NCBI GenBank assembly: GCA_021495925.1
Contig: JAKEKT010000003.1
Location: forward strand, 682,001 to 746,000
Direction: 5' to 3'
Length of the DNA stretch: 64,000 bases
From: Diplodia intermedia
Taxonomy: Eukaryota > Ascomycota > Dothideomycetes > Botryosphaeriales > Botryosphaeriaceae
Part shown: positions 33,327 to 44,600 of the stretch, in pieces
Layout of the letters: each line of letters opens with the position of its first letter
Numbering within the stretch: position 1 is the stretch's first letter
Position numbers and translations under genes: made by a program
The notes under the pieces: model-generated
Database searches by the model: none
Told to the model about the DNA's origin: nothing
The model's input: only the letters and a program-made list of their open reading frames with translations

Positions 33327-34024
33327 CTACGTCTCCAGGTTGATGCTGCGGCCGAAGCGCGCGTACAGGGCGACCTTGAGCTCCTCCATCTCGTCGCGCA
33401 CCCCGCTCAGCTGCTCCTCCAGCTTCGTGACGTCCTTGTCGATCCGCTCGGTCGAGTCGGTCAGCAGCTCCAGCACCTCGGGCTGCGGCAGCGACATGAA
33501 CGAGTCGCCGACCTTGTACCTGGAAATCACGTGATGATGCGTGAGCGTTTTTTTACCGGCCATGGAAAATGTAGAGGGGAAAAAAAACACATACGGCACC
33601 TTGTCCTCCTCATCCACGAGCTCCAGCTCATTCGACACTTCCTCGAGATCTTCCTTGTCCTTCTGTGCACATTGTTCCCCCAATTAGTTCGGCTGAATTG
33701 AACCCGGGAAAAGGGAAAGAAAAAAAAAAGATGGATGTTTGTCGTTGAGACGGTGAGTTGTGAGTGACGTACCTGCTTCGCCTTCAGCTCCTCCTCCAGC
33801 ACCTTCTCGCGCTGGTGCAGCCGGCTGAACCGGTTGATCTTGTCCTGGTCCTCGCGCCGCACCTGCACCTCCTCGCCGGCCGTGGCCTCGTCTTCGCGCG
33901 AGAGCTGTGTCGTCGCGTTAGCCATGCGTTGTTGTTGCCCCTCCCCCTCAGTCGGGCTCCCCCTAACATGCGGGGGGGCCGTGTTTGTGCGGCAAGGGAA
34001 GAAACGCACCATGCGACGGTTCAT
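33327..34024 (-). CDS. PFD4/GIM3: Prefoldin subunit 4
   Basis: Four exons, 34024-34010 (five codons), 33904-33773, 33662-33595 and 33519-33327, give 135 residues, the usual length. The first exon is a 15-base mini-exon (MNRRM) joined to LSREDEATAGEEV. Prefoldin is a cytosolic hexamer that captures unfolded actin and tubulin and passes them to the CCT chaperonin; this is a beta-type subunit. It shows the expected pattern: helix with VRREDQDKINRFSRLHQRE, then LELVDEEDKVPYKVGDSFMS (the beta hairpin region), a second coiled coil, and the conserved ending LYARFGRSINLE. The GCTAACG branch point and ACACAG acceptor support intron 1. All joins are in frame. It lies just downstream of the kinase-like gene on the same strand. 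Confidence 0.95.
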
Positions 34025-34481
34025 CTTTGACTGGCTGCGTCTCGAAGGGAGAGAGATACGTGGGGGGAGATGCGTTGTCAAAGGCAAGAGGTGAGGCGAC
34101 GTGATTGGGTTTGCTCTCTTTGTTGGCGGTGCAGGACAGGATTTGCGCGCGCCTTCTTCTTGACGTTTCGTTTCCACGTCGTCCGCGGCGGCCGCGACTT
34201 TTGGTGCCCACCACCGCCTCGACGCCCCGCCAATGGCTCTCACGCCCATGCTCACCCAGCGAAGCATGGTAACTTTGTCCCAGCTCACTCGCGTTTTCGG
34301 AAAATCCATGTTCATTTCTAAGGCTAACTTCACCCCGTTCTGCGACTGCCTACGCAATACTCTCACCTAACGATTCTCTCCACACCAAAAAAGTCATGCC
34401 GGAACTCGCAGCAGCCATCAAAACATCACCTTCCACCCCGTTTCCCCGTGGAAGCTCGCATCACGCTCTCGAAAGCGTCAC
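34025..34481. other. Intergenic spacer upstream of prefoldin 4
   Basis: About 450 bases holding the promoter of the prefoldin gene and the 3' flank of the kinase-like gene. No gene or clear motif seen. Confidence 0.5.
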
Positions 34482-36247
34482 TCACCCACTCGCCCCCTTC
34501 TCAAACGCAAACCTCTGCCCCAACCCCCCGAGCCTCCACCACACCATCCACCCCTCCCAACTCCACCACCCGTCCGCACGCCCACCCCCCAACTCCCTCT
34601 CCACCGCCAGCCGCAGCATCTCCCCATCCGCCTCTTCCCATCGTCCGTCCCCAACACCACTGCTGCCATTGGCCACCTCATACCTCCCGTCCCCGCCGCC
34701 CGACGCCAACCAGCCCACCACCCTCTCCGCCCTCACCGGCTCCCTCACGTAATCCCAGTACAACCGACTCCACGGCGCGCGTTCGGCGTAAAACTCGCGG
34801 TCGAATAACAACGCAGCACCGTCATCCTCCTCCTCACCACCACTCGCAGTGCGCAGAAAAGTCAAATAGCTCCTCAACGCGCCCTTCACGTCCCTCACCC
34901 GGCAATCCTCCTGCTCCCGCTCCGCCCAGAAAAAAGAGAAGACGCGCTGCAGGGTGGCCAACAACACGCAATTCCGTTGGGGGGTGCCGGCGCCGGCAGC
35001 AGCAGGAACAAGGACGGGGATATTGCTGACTTGTCCGAGATTCGTGAGGAGCCATCGTTCACCACCACCACCACCATCATGGGAATGCGGAGAATGCGGA
35101 GGAGGATACACAAAAACCGCCTCCCCACCAAAACCACCATGACACCACCCCCCCGCATGCATCGCCGCCAGCGTCGCCAGCAGCCGCGCGAAACTCGGCC
35201 GGTGCAGCGCATCGACGTCGCTCACACCCAGACTCCCGTTCGCTTCGGATGATCTCAGCGACGCGGCACGGTCGACGAGGGTCCCCAGCGGCGGGTACGT
35301 CGTGACGAGCGACCAGCGCGGCGCGGTCCACGAGGCCGGGAAGAGGGGGCGCAACAGCGGCAGCAGCAGCCGCGCCGCCGCGACGGTGAGGCGCCCGTGG
35401 TAGATGGGGGACGAAAAGGCGGGCTCGAGGGCGATGAAGTAGTCGCGTGCCGGGACGAGGCCGGGGATTCGGTGCTGGTTTTGGTTCTTCCGGTGGATTG
35501 GGGGGCGTGTGGTGTTGTTGTGGCTGCTCCTTGCTTCTTCTTTTTCTTCTTCTCCTTCAAGTCCGGCTAGCAGCAACGTGGCGGGTATCTCCGTCGGCCA
35601 GGTGCTCAGCTCGTGGCAGAAAAGGGCGACCCAGGGCGGCGCCATGCGCTGATGTTGCTGCTGCTGCTGCGGTGCACCACCACCACCACGATAGCGCTCG
35701 GAGGGATGGTAGTACGACTTCACCACCACTTGCGTGCCGCCCGTGTGCATGTCTCTGTAGAGCGCGGTACTGCTACCATCGTGGCGGCGGAGGCGGCGGC
35801 GGCTTCGGCTTCGGCCGAGGTCGTGGCCGTGGCCGTGGTCGAGGTGGCGCTGAAACTCATAGCGGTCGTCGAAGCGGTTAGCCTTGGCGATACGGACGGG
35901 TTCCTTGGGTTGGAGGTGCGAAGGGACGACGAATGGCGGTAGTAGTGTGCCGCCGCCGACACCGTCGTCGTTCCCATCAGGCTCCAGGAGCTCCGAGGCG
36001 TGGTTGAAGGCTGGCGGTGGTGGGCCCTTCTTGTACCCTTTTGGATCACCCCCCACCACGACGTCAGCGAGCTATGCAACGTGGTAAACGGGGCACAGCT
36101 CGTACCTGCGATGGTGAAGAGGACGGTTGCCAAGAGAGCCCAGATGATGACGTGGGACAGCCTCAAGCGTCCAGCTACCATCGAGGAGATGGCCGCAAAA
36201 GGATAGACCCGGTCTCGAACGATGGGCGGCCAAAGTATCCTTGCCAT
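34482..36247 (-). CDS. Membrane-anchored protein kinase-like protein, probable pseudokinase
   Basis: Two exons, 36247-36106 and 36037-34482, joined in phase 1 (GTACGA donor, CCAAAAG acceptor, GCTGACG branch), give 565 residues. Residues 31-47 form one membrane span, so the fold is likely tethered with the C-terminal domain on one side. Kinase-like landmarks are a beta-3 strand TQVVVKSYYH with K155, a catalytic-loop-like MHAGGWCHGGFGGEAVFV (about 341-358) and a DFG-position WLLTNLGQV (N381). The catalytic Asp and metal-binding Asn of the loop are absent, and DFG is replaced by NLG, so phosphotransfer is not expected. Long His/Gly/Pro/Gln-rich inserts interrupt the domain. Several hydrophobic Trp-rich parts follow to the end (WWSWEGWMVWW). 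Assignment to the kinase fold is inference from motif order and spacing; an unrelated fold cannot be excluded. Confidence 0.6.
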
Positions 36248-38062
36248 GGCTGAGAATGGTGAAGCGTCGTGCTGGGGCGAGCGGGGTTCGTTGAGCGGTG
36301 TTCGTTGAGCGGTGCATCTCGAAGACGGTGTTTATCTAGCAACAGAGGGAAGACAAGCAGGAAGGTGCACTGCAAGTCGTCTGGAGAAAGCGCGACTGCA
36401 TCTCCGCCTGCCTCATGCTAAAAAGGTGCGGCATCACAGCGACGAAAGATACAGCTGTGGTTGACTCCTGCCGGAATCGCTCAAATAGAATATGGACACG
36501 AAGAATGGAGCGTGACCATGGTTTGCTGAGGCAAGGCCGACTACCCCGACGTGGTCAGCGCCGAGGAATGCGGCTGCTCCTCCCCAAACAAGTTGCATCG
36601 GTGTATTCATGGTACATGGACGACATGACTCTATATCTTTGCTATAGCCATGCTTCTTCCTGTGAAATTGGAAATGTGTTGTGCAAGTCGGAGTCTACTG
36701 GTGGGGGCTGGGGTAGATCATGGTGGCTGTGTACGCACCAGTTGGTGAGTCCGCAACCGACCGGGCGGGGAGACTGGCATGCTGGGCTGGAAAAAGCTCG
36801 GGATGGTGCAGGTGCAGAACAAGTCTTCGCGCAGGCTGCCAAGTTTCGACCCATAGATGCAGAGCCAGGATCATGCCAGGCGGTCTGTTTATAGAAGGGC
36901 ACCGATACACATGCTAACACGTCGACGCGGGGCCATAGCAGCCTGTTGGCACGGCGCGGAGGCAGAAGTTGCGGTTTGTCATGTTTGACAACGTCTCGCC
37001 ATTGGTGCTTGGTTGAGAATCGGTCGAAAGCGGAGGCTGCAGGCCAGCGTTCATTCTTTTGGGAAGAAGGTGGACGGCAGGCTTTTCTAGGGACCAGATC
37101 CGGCTGGCCCCCAAGCATCCACCCACCGGTGAAGATCGGATACGAGGCCGAAACGAGTGACATGTAAACTGCTCTCGACTCGCTGGGAGGTCAGGCACGG
37201 GTTGAGCGGCACCATGGTTTTAGCGGCAGCTGGGGAACTAGGCCAGGGCGGTCGCGGGTGAGCCCAACAACGCCGTAGCGTTGGCGTGGCCGTTCTCGTC
37301 GTGAACGAGTGCTGGCTTGGGGGGGTTTTGTGCTGCGGGCGAGGCAAGGGCGTACAGGTTCGTACGACGGGCATGGGGCTTGAAGACGGAGATGCGGCAT
37401 GGGGCGCCTGCGATGCCGTCATGAGCGGTGCACAGCGACGGGCCACGGACACGAGCTAGGAAACAGAGGCGGCGATGATTTGCTGACTGCAGGCCGGTAA
37501 GACGGGCACTGGTGTTTCGAAGGAGTCGGCGGCCTGTGACGGATAAGCCAGGCGGCAGTCGTGCATTAGCGGAGCGCGACGCCAAAAATAAGAGGACGGG
37601 CGGGGCAGGCGCACGCGTGATTGGCTGTTGGGAGCAGCCTCTTGGCCGGCACAGCCCCCGCGCGCAGGGCGGGACGGGCGTGAGGATCCGCTTCTGTGTA
37701 GCTGAGCGCTGGCCTGCGCAGGGAGGCCCTGTGCTGACGCCTTTAAACATGTCGCCCGGCTGCCCGCTGTGCTCTGCTCTCTGGCGACTCTGCGACTGCA
37801 ATCCACGGTGGGCGCGAGAGACAGAGCCGCGAGCGCGCAACTTCCCACGCACCCGCCGCGACGTAGGTGGTCTGAGCGCGCTATCGATAAGCCCGGTCTT
37901 GGTACTTTTCCCTCTCTCCGCCCGCTCTTCGGCCCCGCTCTGCCTGGGGTGCTCGTCCGACCACATGGAGGTCATTATGTATAGCCTCGCTGACGCTCAT
38001 CTCAGCCCTCAGATGACGCATCCCAGTCTCTGTTGGCCTATCCCGTCTTATAATCAGCAACC
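36248..38062. other. Divergent intergenic region, 1.8 kb
   Basis: It separates the minus-strand kinase-like gene from the plus-strand single-span protein gene, so it holds two promoters. Frames on both strands are open in places because of GC content, but none carries a motif. A TTTATAAT-like A/T element lies about 20 bases before the ATG at 38063. Confidence 0.45.
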
Positions 38063-39376
38063 ATGCCCATGCCTGCCTTTGAGGAGATCCGCCGTGCTCA
38101 GCACGACGACGACGACGATCGAGACGACCAGGAAGACTACTTCGAGTCCGTTTGGGAACACGCGACAACTTTCCCCACCGTTGTCACCATCATGGGGAAG
38201 CCGTGGACTCTCGACAGCACTGGGGGGCTGCCACCCTGGGCCACCAGTGCCGCCGAGGCCTTGACCGACGGCCATCCGACCACCACGGCTTCCGCCAGAG
38301 TCACATCCGCTCCGCCATCGCTCTCGTCGAGTGCCATCGGAATGTCACGCTCAACAACCGTCAATGTCGCAACTGAAGTTTCGGGCCCGGGCGCACTCGC
38401 GGGCTCCTCGGCCACGCACGCCGCGCCCCCGTCCTCCACGGCCCCGGGAAACGTAGCAGCTACTGCGAGCTCTGCAGCGAGTACGTCTTGCTCTGATGTG
38501 AATGGACTACCGAACGGCGCAGCCTGGCCGTCAAGCACTTCAGGTGGTTTTAACGAGAATAATGGAGGAGTAACAGTTCCATCAGATTCCAATCCAGCCA
38601 AGGACCAAGACGACTCCGGCGGCGGCAGTCCGCCTCTGGGGCTCATCCTGGCCGGCGTCATAATCCCCGTCCTGGTCATCTCGCTGCTCGCCTTCACAGC
38701 CTTCATCGTCATGCGCCGGCGGCGCCAGCGGAGAGACGCCATGGCATCAACAGAGGAGATGAAGCACCACCTCCACGACGACTACCCAGAACCGCCAGTG
38801 GTCATCGTCCAAGCGCCTCCCCCTCCCCCCATCATCAGAGAGCCTTCCCCGCACCACACGCCATCGCCACCACCACGGGTAGTGACGCCCGTCCCGCCGG
38901 CTCCCCCGCCCGTCATCGTCTCGGCCATGAACCCGGCCAACAACGCGTCCTACTTCACCGGCATCGACACGTCCGAGGCCCTCTCCATCCGCACAAACTC
39001 GGTCCGCAGCAGCGGGCCGCCGCAGCAGCGCCCGGCGGGCTTCATGCTCGACGGCGAGTTCCACGAGGAGCCGCCGCCGCCGTACCGCCCGCGCAGCGTG
39101 CCGCCCATCTCCCGGGACTCGAGCATGCGCACCACGGCCGCCAATTACCGGTCGGCCGCCGACTGCGCAAGTCTCCAGCTCGCGCACCACGGCGACTTGT
39201 CGCCGCGCCACGTCAACAACCCGTTCGCGGACCCGTCGGACGACGGCGTCTCGATCATGTCCGGGGGGCCGCCGATGAATCCGTTCGCGCGGGATGAGGA
39301 TGACGATGATCGTCTGTCGGTCGTGTCGGACCTGTCGTATCAACGCGAGCCCGCGACGGTGCACCAGGGCGTATGA
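38063..39376 (+). CDS. Ser/Thr-rich single-span protein with PPxY and NPF motifs
   Basis: Intronless, 437 residues from the ATG at 38063 (aaccATGCC). Residues 1-30 are very acidic (HDDDDDRDDQED). Residues 60-190 are rich in Ser, Thr, Ala and Pro, like glycosylated wall-facing domains. Residues of about 192-217 (LGLILAGVIIPVLVISLLAF) are a strong membrane span followed by RRRRQRR, indicating an outside-to-inside orientation. The cytosolic part is Pro-rich, with a PPPPY motif at 337-341 (recognised by WW domains such as those of Rsp5-type ubiquitin ligases) and two NPF motifs at 386 and 406 (recognised by EH-domain endocytic proteins). The layout recalls fungal wall-stress sensors of the Mid2/Wsc type, but there is no N-terminal signal peptide and no WSC domain. 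Endocytic turnover by ubiquitylation is a reasonable inference; the ligand is unknown. Confidence 0.75.
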   Translation: MPMPAFEEIRRAQHDDDDDRDDQEDYFESVWEHATTFPTVVTIMGKPWTLDSTGGLPPWATSAAEALTDGHPTTTASARVTSAPPSLSSSAIGMSRSTTVNVATEVSGPGALAGSSATHAAPPSSTAPGNVAATASSAASTSCSDVNGLPNGAAWPSSTSGGFNENNGGVTVPSDSNPAKDQDDSGGGSPPLGLILAGVIIPVLVISLLAFTAFIVMRRRRQRRDAMASTEEMKHHLHDDYPEPPVVIVQAPPPPPIIREPSPHHTPSPPPRVVTPVPPAPPPVIVSAMNPANNASYFTGIDTSEALSIRTNSVRSSGPPQQRPAGFMLDGEFHEEPPPPYRPRSVPPISRDSSMRTTAANYRSAADCASLQLAHHGDLSPRHVNNPFADPSDDGVSIMSGGPPMNPFARDEDDDDRLSVVSDLSYQREPATVHQGV

Positions 39377-39743
39377 TGAGGATATGATAAAGGCATTTTG
39401 CATAATAATCGGGGATAAACTAATTTCCTACTACTCTACCACCACCACCATTACTACACTACCACCCTTCTCACATCTGCTTCTTGGTGGTCGGTCGGTG
39501 TTGTTGGGCACAGAAAAGTGGGGAGAGCAGCATGCGGATGGTCGATATTTTGTTTTTTTGTTTTTTTCCCCGGAAGAGAAAGGCGAGGCGTTGGTTGGTG
39601 TATTCGTTATTTTTTCCTGATTCAAGGGCGGGGGTTTGGATGTGAGGAAAGCATCTGCGTGTGTGCGGCAAACACCGATGATGGGCGTTTTCATCGACGG
39701 ACGGAGACCCTCACTGCTACAACATGCCGGGTGCATGTTTGTA

Positions 39744-39763
39744 TGTGTGTGTGTGTGTGTGTG
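39744..39763. repeat. (TG)n microsatellite
   Basis: About ten TG units in non-coding sequence. Confidence 0.85.
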
Positions 39764-40028
39764 GACTACCACATGATGTCGTTTCGTGACGCGCCGGCAA
39801 TCCGCGATGTTAATAGCCATGAGCATTTCGAATGACTTGCAAGTTTTCTACTTTGTCCGTTGGTCTCAATCTTCGTCACGACACTACTGCTGCAGGGAAA
39901 AGCATGGGGCCATGTCATGCCATGCCAATCGGACCTAGAATCGTCGAGCGCTCTTCTGGAACTTCCTTCCCTTGCAGAGCTTGATTACCGCGTGATTGGA
40001 GAGACCAGCAACTGCCGGATTCGAAGCA

Positions 40029-40083
40029 GAAGAGAGAGAGAGAGAGAGAGGCTGACGTGACCAACCAACCAACCAACCAACCA
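40029..40083. repeat. (AG)n followed by (CCAA)n microsatellites
   Basis: About eleven AG units (40029-40050), ten bases of unique sequence, then about six CCAA units (40060-40083). Both are non-coding. Confidence 0.85.
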
Positions 40084-40985
40084 CCCCATGCGCTGCTGCT
40101 GCGGCTGCTGACGTCCGGAAAGCTCGGTCTTTTTCCAGTGAAATCTTGGGGTGCCGAGGTGACGAGAGAGAGGGGACAAAATCCCCCTCCCTTCACCATC
40201 ACTCAATAAGCCAACATGAGAACTCGTATTTCGAAAGCCCTCACGTCCGGCCCTCGGCCCTCGTGCTCGACCCCGGGGAGGCGCGGGCGCTTCCAACGCT
40301 GCCACCGGAAAACCCTCAGATGTGGTCATCCACCTCCGCCGGTCTCTCCCTTGATGTGCGCGAGGGCGTGAGGCATGCATGTTAGTAGCCACCATGGTCG
40401 GCGAAGCGGCGTACCGTGGTGCCGGCGTCGAGCTCATAATGCGGGCTTTCCTCTGGCTGCCGCGGAACGAAATGGACATTGTGCAATGTAAGGTATGTTG
40501 GCTGGCTTTGGGTTTTGTCTTCGAGCTTCCGTCTTACCAGTTATGCCGTCTTTCAAGGAGGTTGGGTCTTGCCTCCGCATATATCATAACTCTGCACTGC
40601 TAGGCCTGGTAGCGGCGTTGCAAGTCCCCCCTCCCCCACACAGCGTGCGCATTGAAGTGTTGGGGAGGGGATGCGAAAGGCCAAAAGGCCCGATGTGGTC
40701 AAGTCAGTTTACCAAATACACCCGCTTCTGTCGCTCGCTCTCAATTCGCATGTCTGTCCCGCCTTATCCTAGTTCCCGCGCTGCTGGAGCAGGTCATCCT
40801 TGAGCACTATGCTTACAGGCGGCTATTTGCAGAGTGCGCTGATGGTGGAAAGGGGATGTTGTTACCGTCTATACCGCCAAGAACAAGACCGAGACAAAGA
40901 AGCGCGGGGGAATGGAAGATAGGTAAATATCTTGTATAAAGCGGCATCTTCCAATCCAAAAAAGAGAAAGAAAAAAAAAAGGCCC

Positions 40986-41656
40986 TCACAGCTTCGCCTT
41001 ACAGACGCCTTCAACGCGCCGATGCGGACGGCTCTGCTCGCCATCATCATCATCATCACCACCATCATTGCCGCCATCACCACCAGCTCCAGCTCCGCCT
41101 CCTCCACGAAAGTAATTCCAAGCCCCCACCGCTGCAGTCCCGACCGCCGCGCCCGCCTGCACGGCGCCGCCGACGGCCGCGGCGCCGTACGACCCCCCCA
41201 TGGCCGCGCTCTGCAGCGTCGCGAAGAGGCTGCCCGCCGCGACCGAGGCGCCCTGCGCACCCGCGGCCATCGAACCTGGATGACAAAAATGTTATTCGAT
41301 TATCTCGTTCGTTGCCCGATGGAGAAGTGTGAATGATGACGTGTTGGGGAGAGAAAGAGGGTAGAGGGATGACAATGATATAACTCACCAGCGGTGGGCC
41401 CGACGGCGCCGAAGCCGACGGCTCCCAGCACGGGCGCGGCGAAGGCGAGGGGCGCGGCGAAGGCGACGCCGTTGATGGCGTAGAAGGCGGTTTGGTAGGG
41501 GTGCTGGGCGACGTGGTCTATTGTTTGCTTGGGGAGTCGGTGCCACTCGACGGCGCCGGCGGCGCCGGCGATTCGGTCGCGCGTGTTGGTCGCGGCGGTG
41601 TGGAGGAGGTGCTGTGTGCCGACGAGGGCGTTGCAGATGGAGTGCATGGGCTGCAT
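40986..41656 (-). CDS. IFI6/ISG12-like small hydrophobic protein
   Basis: Two exons, 41656-41389 and 41275-40986, join in phase 1 (GTGAGT donor, CATCCAG acceptor) to 185 residues. Residues of about 60-130 show the Gly/Ala-rich pattern of the interferon-induced 6-16 family: FAAPLAFAAPVLGAVGFGAV, then MAAGAQGASVAAGSLFATLQ and SAAMGG. In animals these small proteins insert in mitochondrial or ER membranes and influence cell death; homologues in fungi are known from domain surveys but not understood. The N-terminal 55 residues are polar and helical. The C-terminus is a Gly/Asp-rich tail (GGDGGNDGGDDDDDGE) followed by basic residues. A TGCAG acceptor-like site just before the ATG means an upstream exon is possible, with 41647 as an alternative start. 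Membrane location is inferred from composition. Confidence 0.75.
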
Positions 41657-44600
41657 TGGTCAAGGCCACGGTTTGGAAGAAGCTGAGGAAGGAGTTGGGG
41701 GGGCGGGGAGAGCTGTTGGTGGGAGATAGGTGAAGTGAGTGGAACTGATCTTGTAGGCAGCAGCCCCGCTTCTTTCTCATGTGGCACAGCAAGAACGGGT
41801 CGAATGCCTGGAATTGCGTCTTCGAACCATTCGTGAGCACTCCGCAACACTCGTCGAGCGATACTCCCGGCGGTTTACAATAGTGGTGATTTAGGGTGAT
41901 TGTTTTTGCATGCGTCGCTACCATCGGGGTCGGTTTTGACTGCGAGGAGGAAGCCGTACGCGGGGAACGACACCATCTTCTGTGCTTTAAATCGCGCGCC
42001 GTCTGCAGGATCTACACCCTACTTCGCCTCGGCCTGGTCCTCAGCGATGAGACTGACAGTAGCTTTCTTCTCTTCCACGGAAAGGGCCATACCTTCCCAA
42101 AGCGGTTAGGTACTGAGGAAGATGCCCTATGCCCTTCTCATCAATGATGACCAAAGCTTCCAGATATACCAACGGGTACATACTCTTAGTGGCCAGGACT
42201 AATAATAAATCTTGCCAATAGCTGCCGGCGAGGAGACACTGCAGCGGCCGAAAGCAATACTCCAGTGCAGAGATTAAGAAGATCAAGTATACTGTAATAC
42301 GTCACTATGCTGCGCCCTGCGCCACAACATCAAGATCAGAATCGTCATCAGCGCCGGGAAGAAGCCACGTCCGAAGACGGCGGGTAGGCACCGGATGGTC
42401 GCGGAGGTTGTGCCAGGTAGTGCAAAGACAAGAGGCACAGCAGCAAAAGACGCGCGCCAGTGTATCACCCGAGAGATGACTGTTGACACCAGCCCAAATT
42501 GTCGGGAGCTCACAAGGTAGATATTCGTTAGCAGGTGGAATTTAGGGTTTGAAAGGCGTGTGTCTTACGCACGGTGTTCTTCACATGTCCGAATCCGTTG
42601 ATGCTTTCCCGCCAACAGCACTCCTGGCTTGACGTCGCCATTCCACAAACGACCGCGTGCCCCATTCCACCCTGTCTCCCCTTGATTAGTACTTCCCTCG
42701 GATAGCGACCATTTTCTTTAGGAAAGTTAGCGTACATGTAAGAATAATTTGGTCGTACCGGCTTCAATAACAGCAAAGTTGCGGTCGGCAGAAAGCATCT
42801 GCCAATTCAAGGTACCAGGTTTGATTGCGCGGGGTCTGCCGAGTTTATTTCGTCCTTGAGTGTCTTGTCAATTGCAGATAAGCAGATAGGCAAAGTAACA
42901 ATGAGAAAACGCAAGGGAACCAGAAGCAAAACAGAAGCAGCAAGGAAATATTCTATATGCAGATATGAGTTAACAAATCCTGCGTCATGATTGCGTGTCC
43001 GGGAACCTGCATATCGGAACCGCAAGCCTTGTTGACGTAGTTTTAAACCTATCATCGCTAGTGCTAGGACGAAGAACGTGCTGATGGACGACTTGGTGGC
43101 GTCAGCTGCGCTGTGCGGGGTGGCGATAAATATTTGCGTTAACGTACAATCTATATCATGCACATGTCAGGCTTTTCTCGGGCTGAAAACGTGTTGGAAC
43201 CTCGGATGACTGACACTGCGCACCACGAGACGGGTACCACGCGTGCTGTGACGCTGGATTCGGCGAACGGGTCCATGTGTAACTTTCTGTACCTGGATTC
43301 AATAACGAGAGTGGCAGCGGAGCACAAGATACAGTATTCTGAGCAGTATTCTGGACGAAACGCAGAGCATGTCGAGGATAGAGGAGGAAGTTGGCGATAT
43401 CAAAGCTTATCGAGGGCGTCTCGGCGCCACCAAATTAAGAAGGCGGAAGAGTCAGTTAGTGTTGGCTGCGGCTGCAGGATATTACCAAGATTGGAAGGCT
43501 GAGTGAGGCTTGTTTCATCGTCCCGTAACGGCCAGGGATTGGTCCGAGGCACATGGCGAGGGAGTAGGGCCAGCGGCGGGATCCGGCCTTCAGCAGTCGA
43601 ACGAAGTAGGGTAAACGGCTGCACGGAGGATACCACGGGTGTATAATTAGACTAGACGATTGCGGCGCTCGAGACGGCAAGCGAGCAAATCAGAGCGCGC
43701 GCATTCGAAGCAATGGGGAAAGACAGCCGGGCGAGAAGGCGGAGGAGAAGATAGCAGTTCCACTTGCTGGAAGATAGCACCGGGCCCGCCTGCTCCATGT
43801 GACCGCAGCTTCCCCCGCAGTGGAGCGCACAGGCCGCGCTTTCAATAGAGCAACGACTCGCCGAGATCCGTTGTGAGAGCAGCGCGGGCTGCGGATCGGG
43901 GGCTGTGTGGTTTTTAGGGACAGGTGAGATCAGCAGTCAGCGCGCGAAATTATTGCGTCGACTCTTGGCTGTTACGAGAAGCAGAGAGTCAGATCCGGGC
44001 GGCCATGGCACCCGGCTAGCCCAAGGCGGAAGTCTGGCTGGGCTGGCCGGCGCCAGCGCGGGAGGCAAGCGCATTCCAAATTGGTTGGTTGCGCAACGTC
44101 TCACCGGCTCCAAGTCGCAGCCGGAGCGTTGCGGGCGGAGTGGTCGGTCCTGCCCGCAGGCCGATAAGGCTGGGGCCAGCGTGGGAGAAGGATGCAGAAC
44201 TACGTACGCTCTGCGCAGTGATGAGGATCAGCCTTCGCTGCGATCGACGGACAGGCATGGCCGTGGCTCCAGCGCGCCGCCATGTGGCATCCATGCCCGA
44301 CTGCCAGGCAGGGCCCACGCGCGCCTTACCCTTTGCTCCCTCCACGCTCAACGGCGCCTTGGCCGCAAACGGCCCCGGACGGCCGCTGACTCTCGACTCT
44401 TGCCGCGCCAGTCAGCACCTTGGGCGCGGCCCGCTGCTGCTCTGCGCCGCAACACCCCCGATTCTCGTCGAATGCTCGGCACCGCCGCCGGCGCGATGCG
44501 GCGCGCGACACGGTGTGACAGCACGGGGGCGGCCGGCTTATCAAGTGCGCCATCAACGGCGGACAGCTGAGGCTCGGTGGGCCCGGCCTGCAGGCGCCTA

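Larger units (their letters stand above)
39377..40985. other. Intergenic interval with several microsatellites
   Basis: No gene is supported. It contains a (TG)n tract at 39,744-39,763, an (AG)n tract at 40,029-40,050 and a (CCAA)n tract at 40,060-40,083. It joins two convergent gene ends (38063-39376 plus and 40986-41656 minus). Confidence 0.5.
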
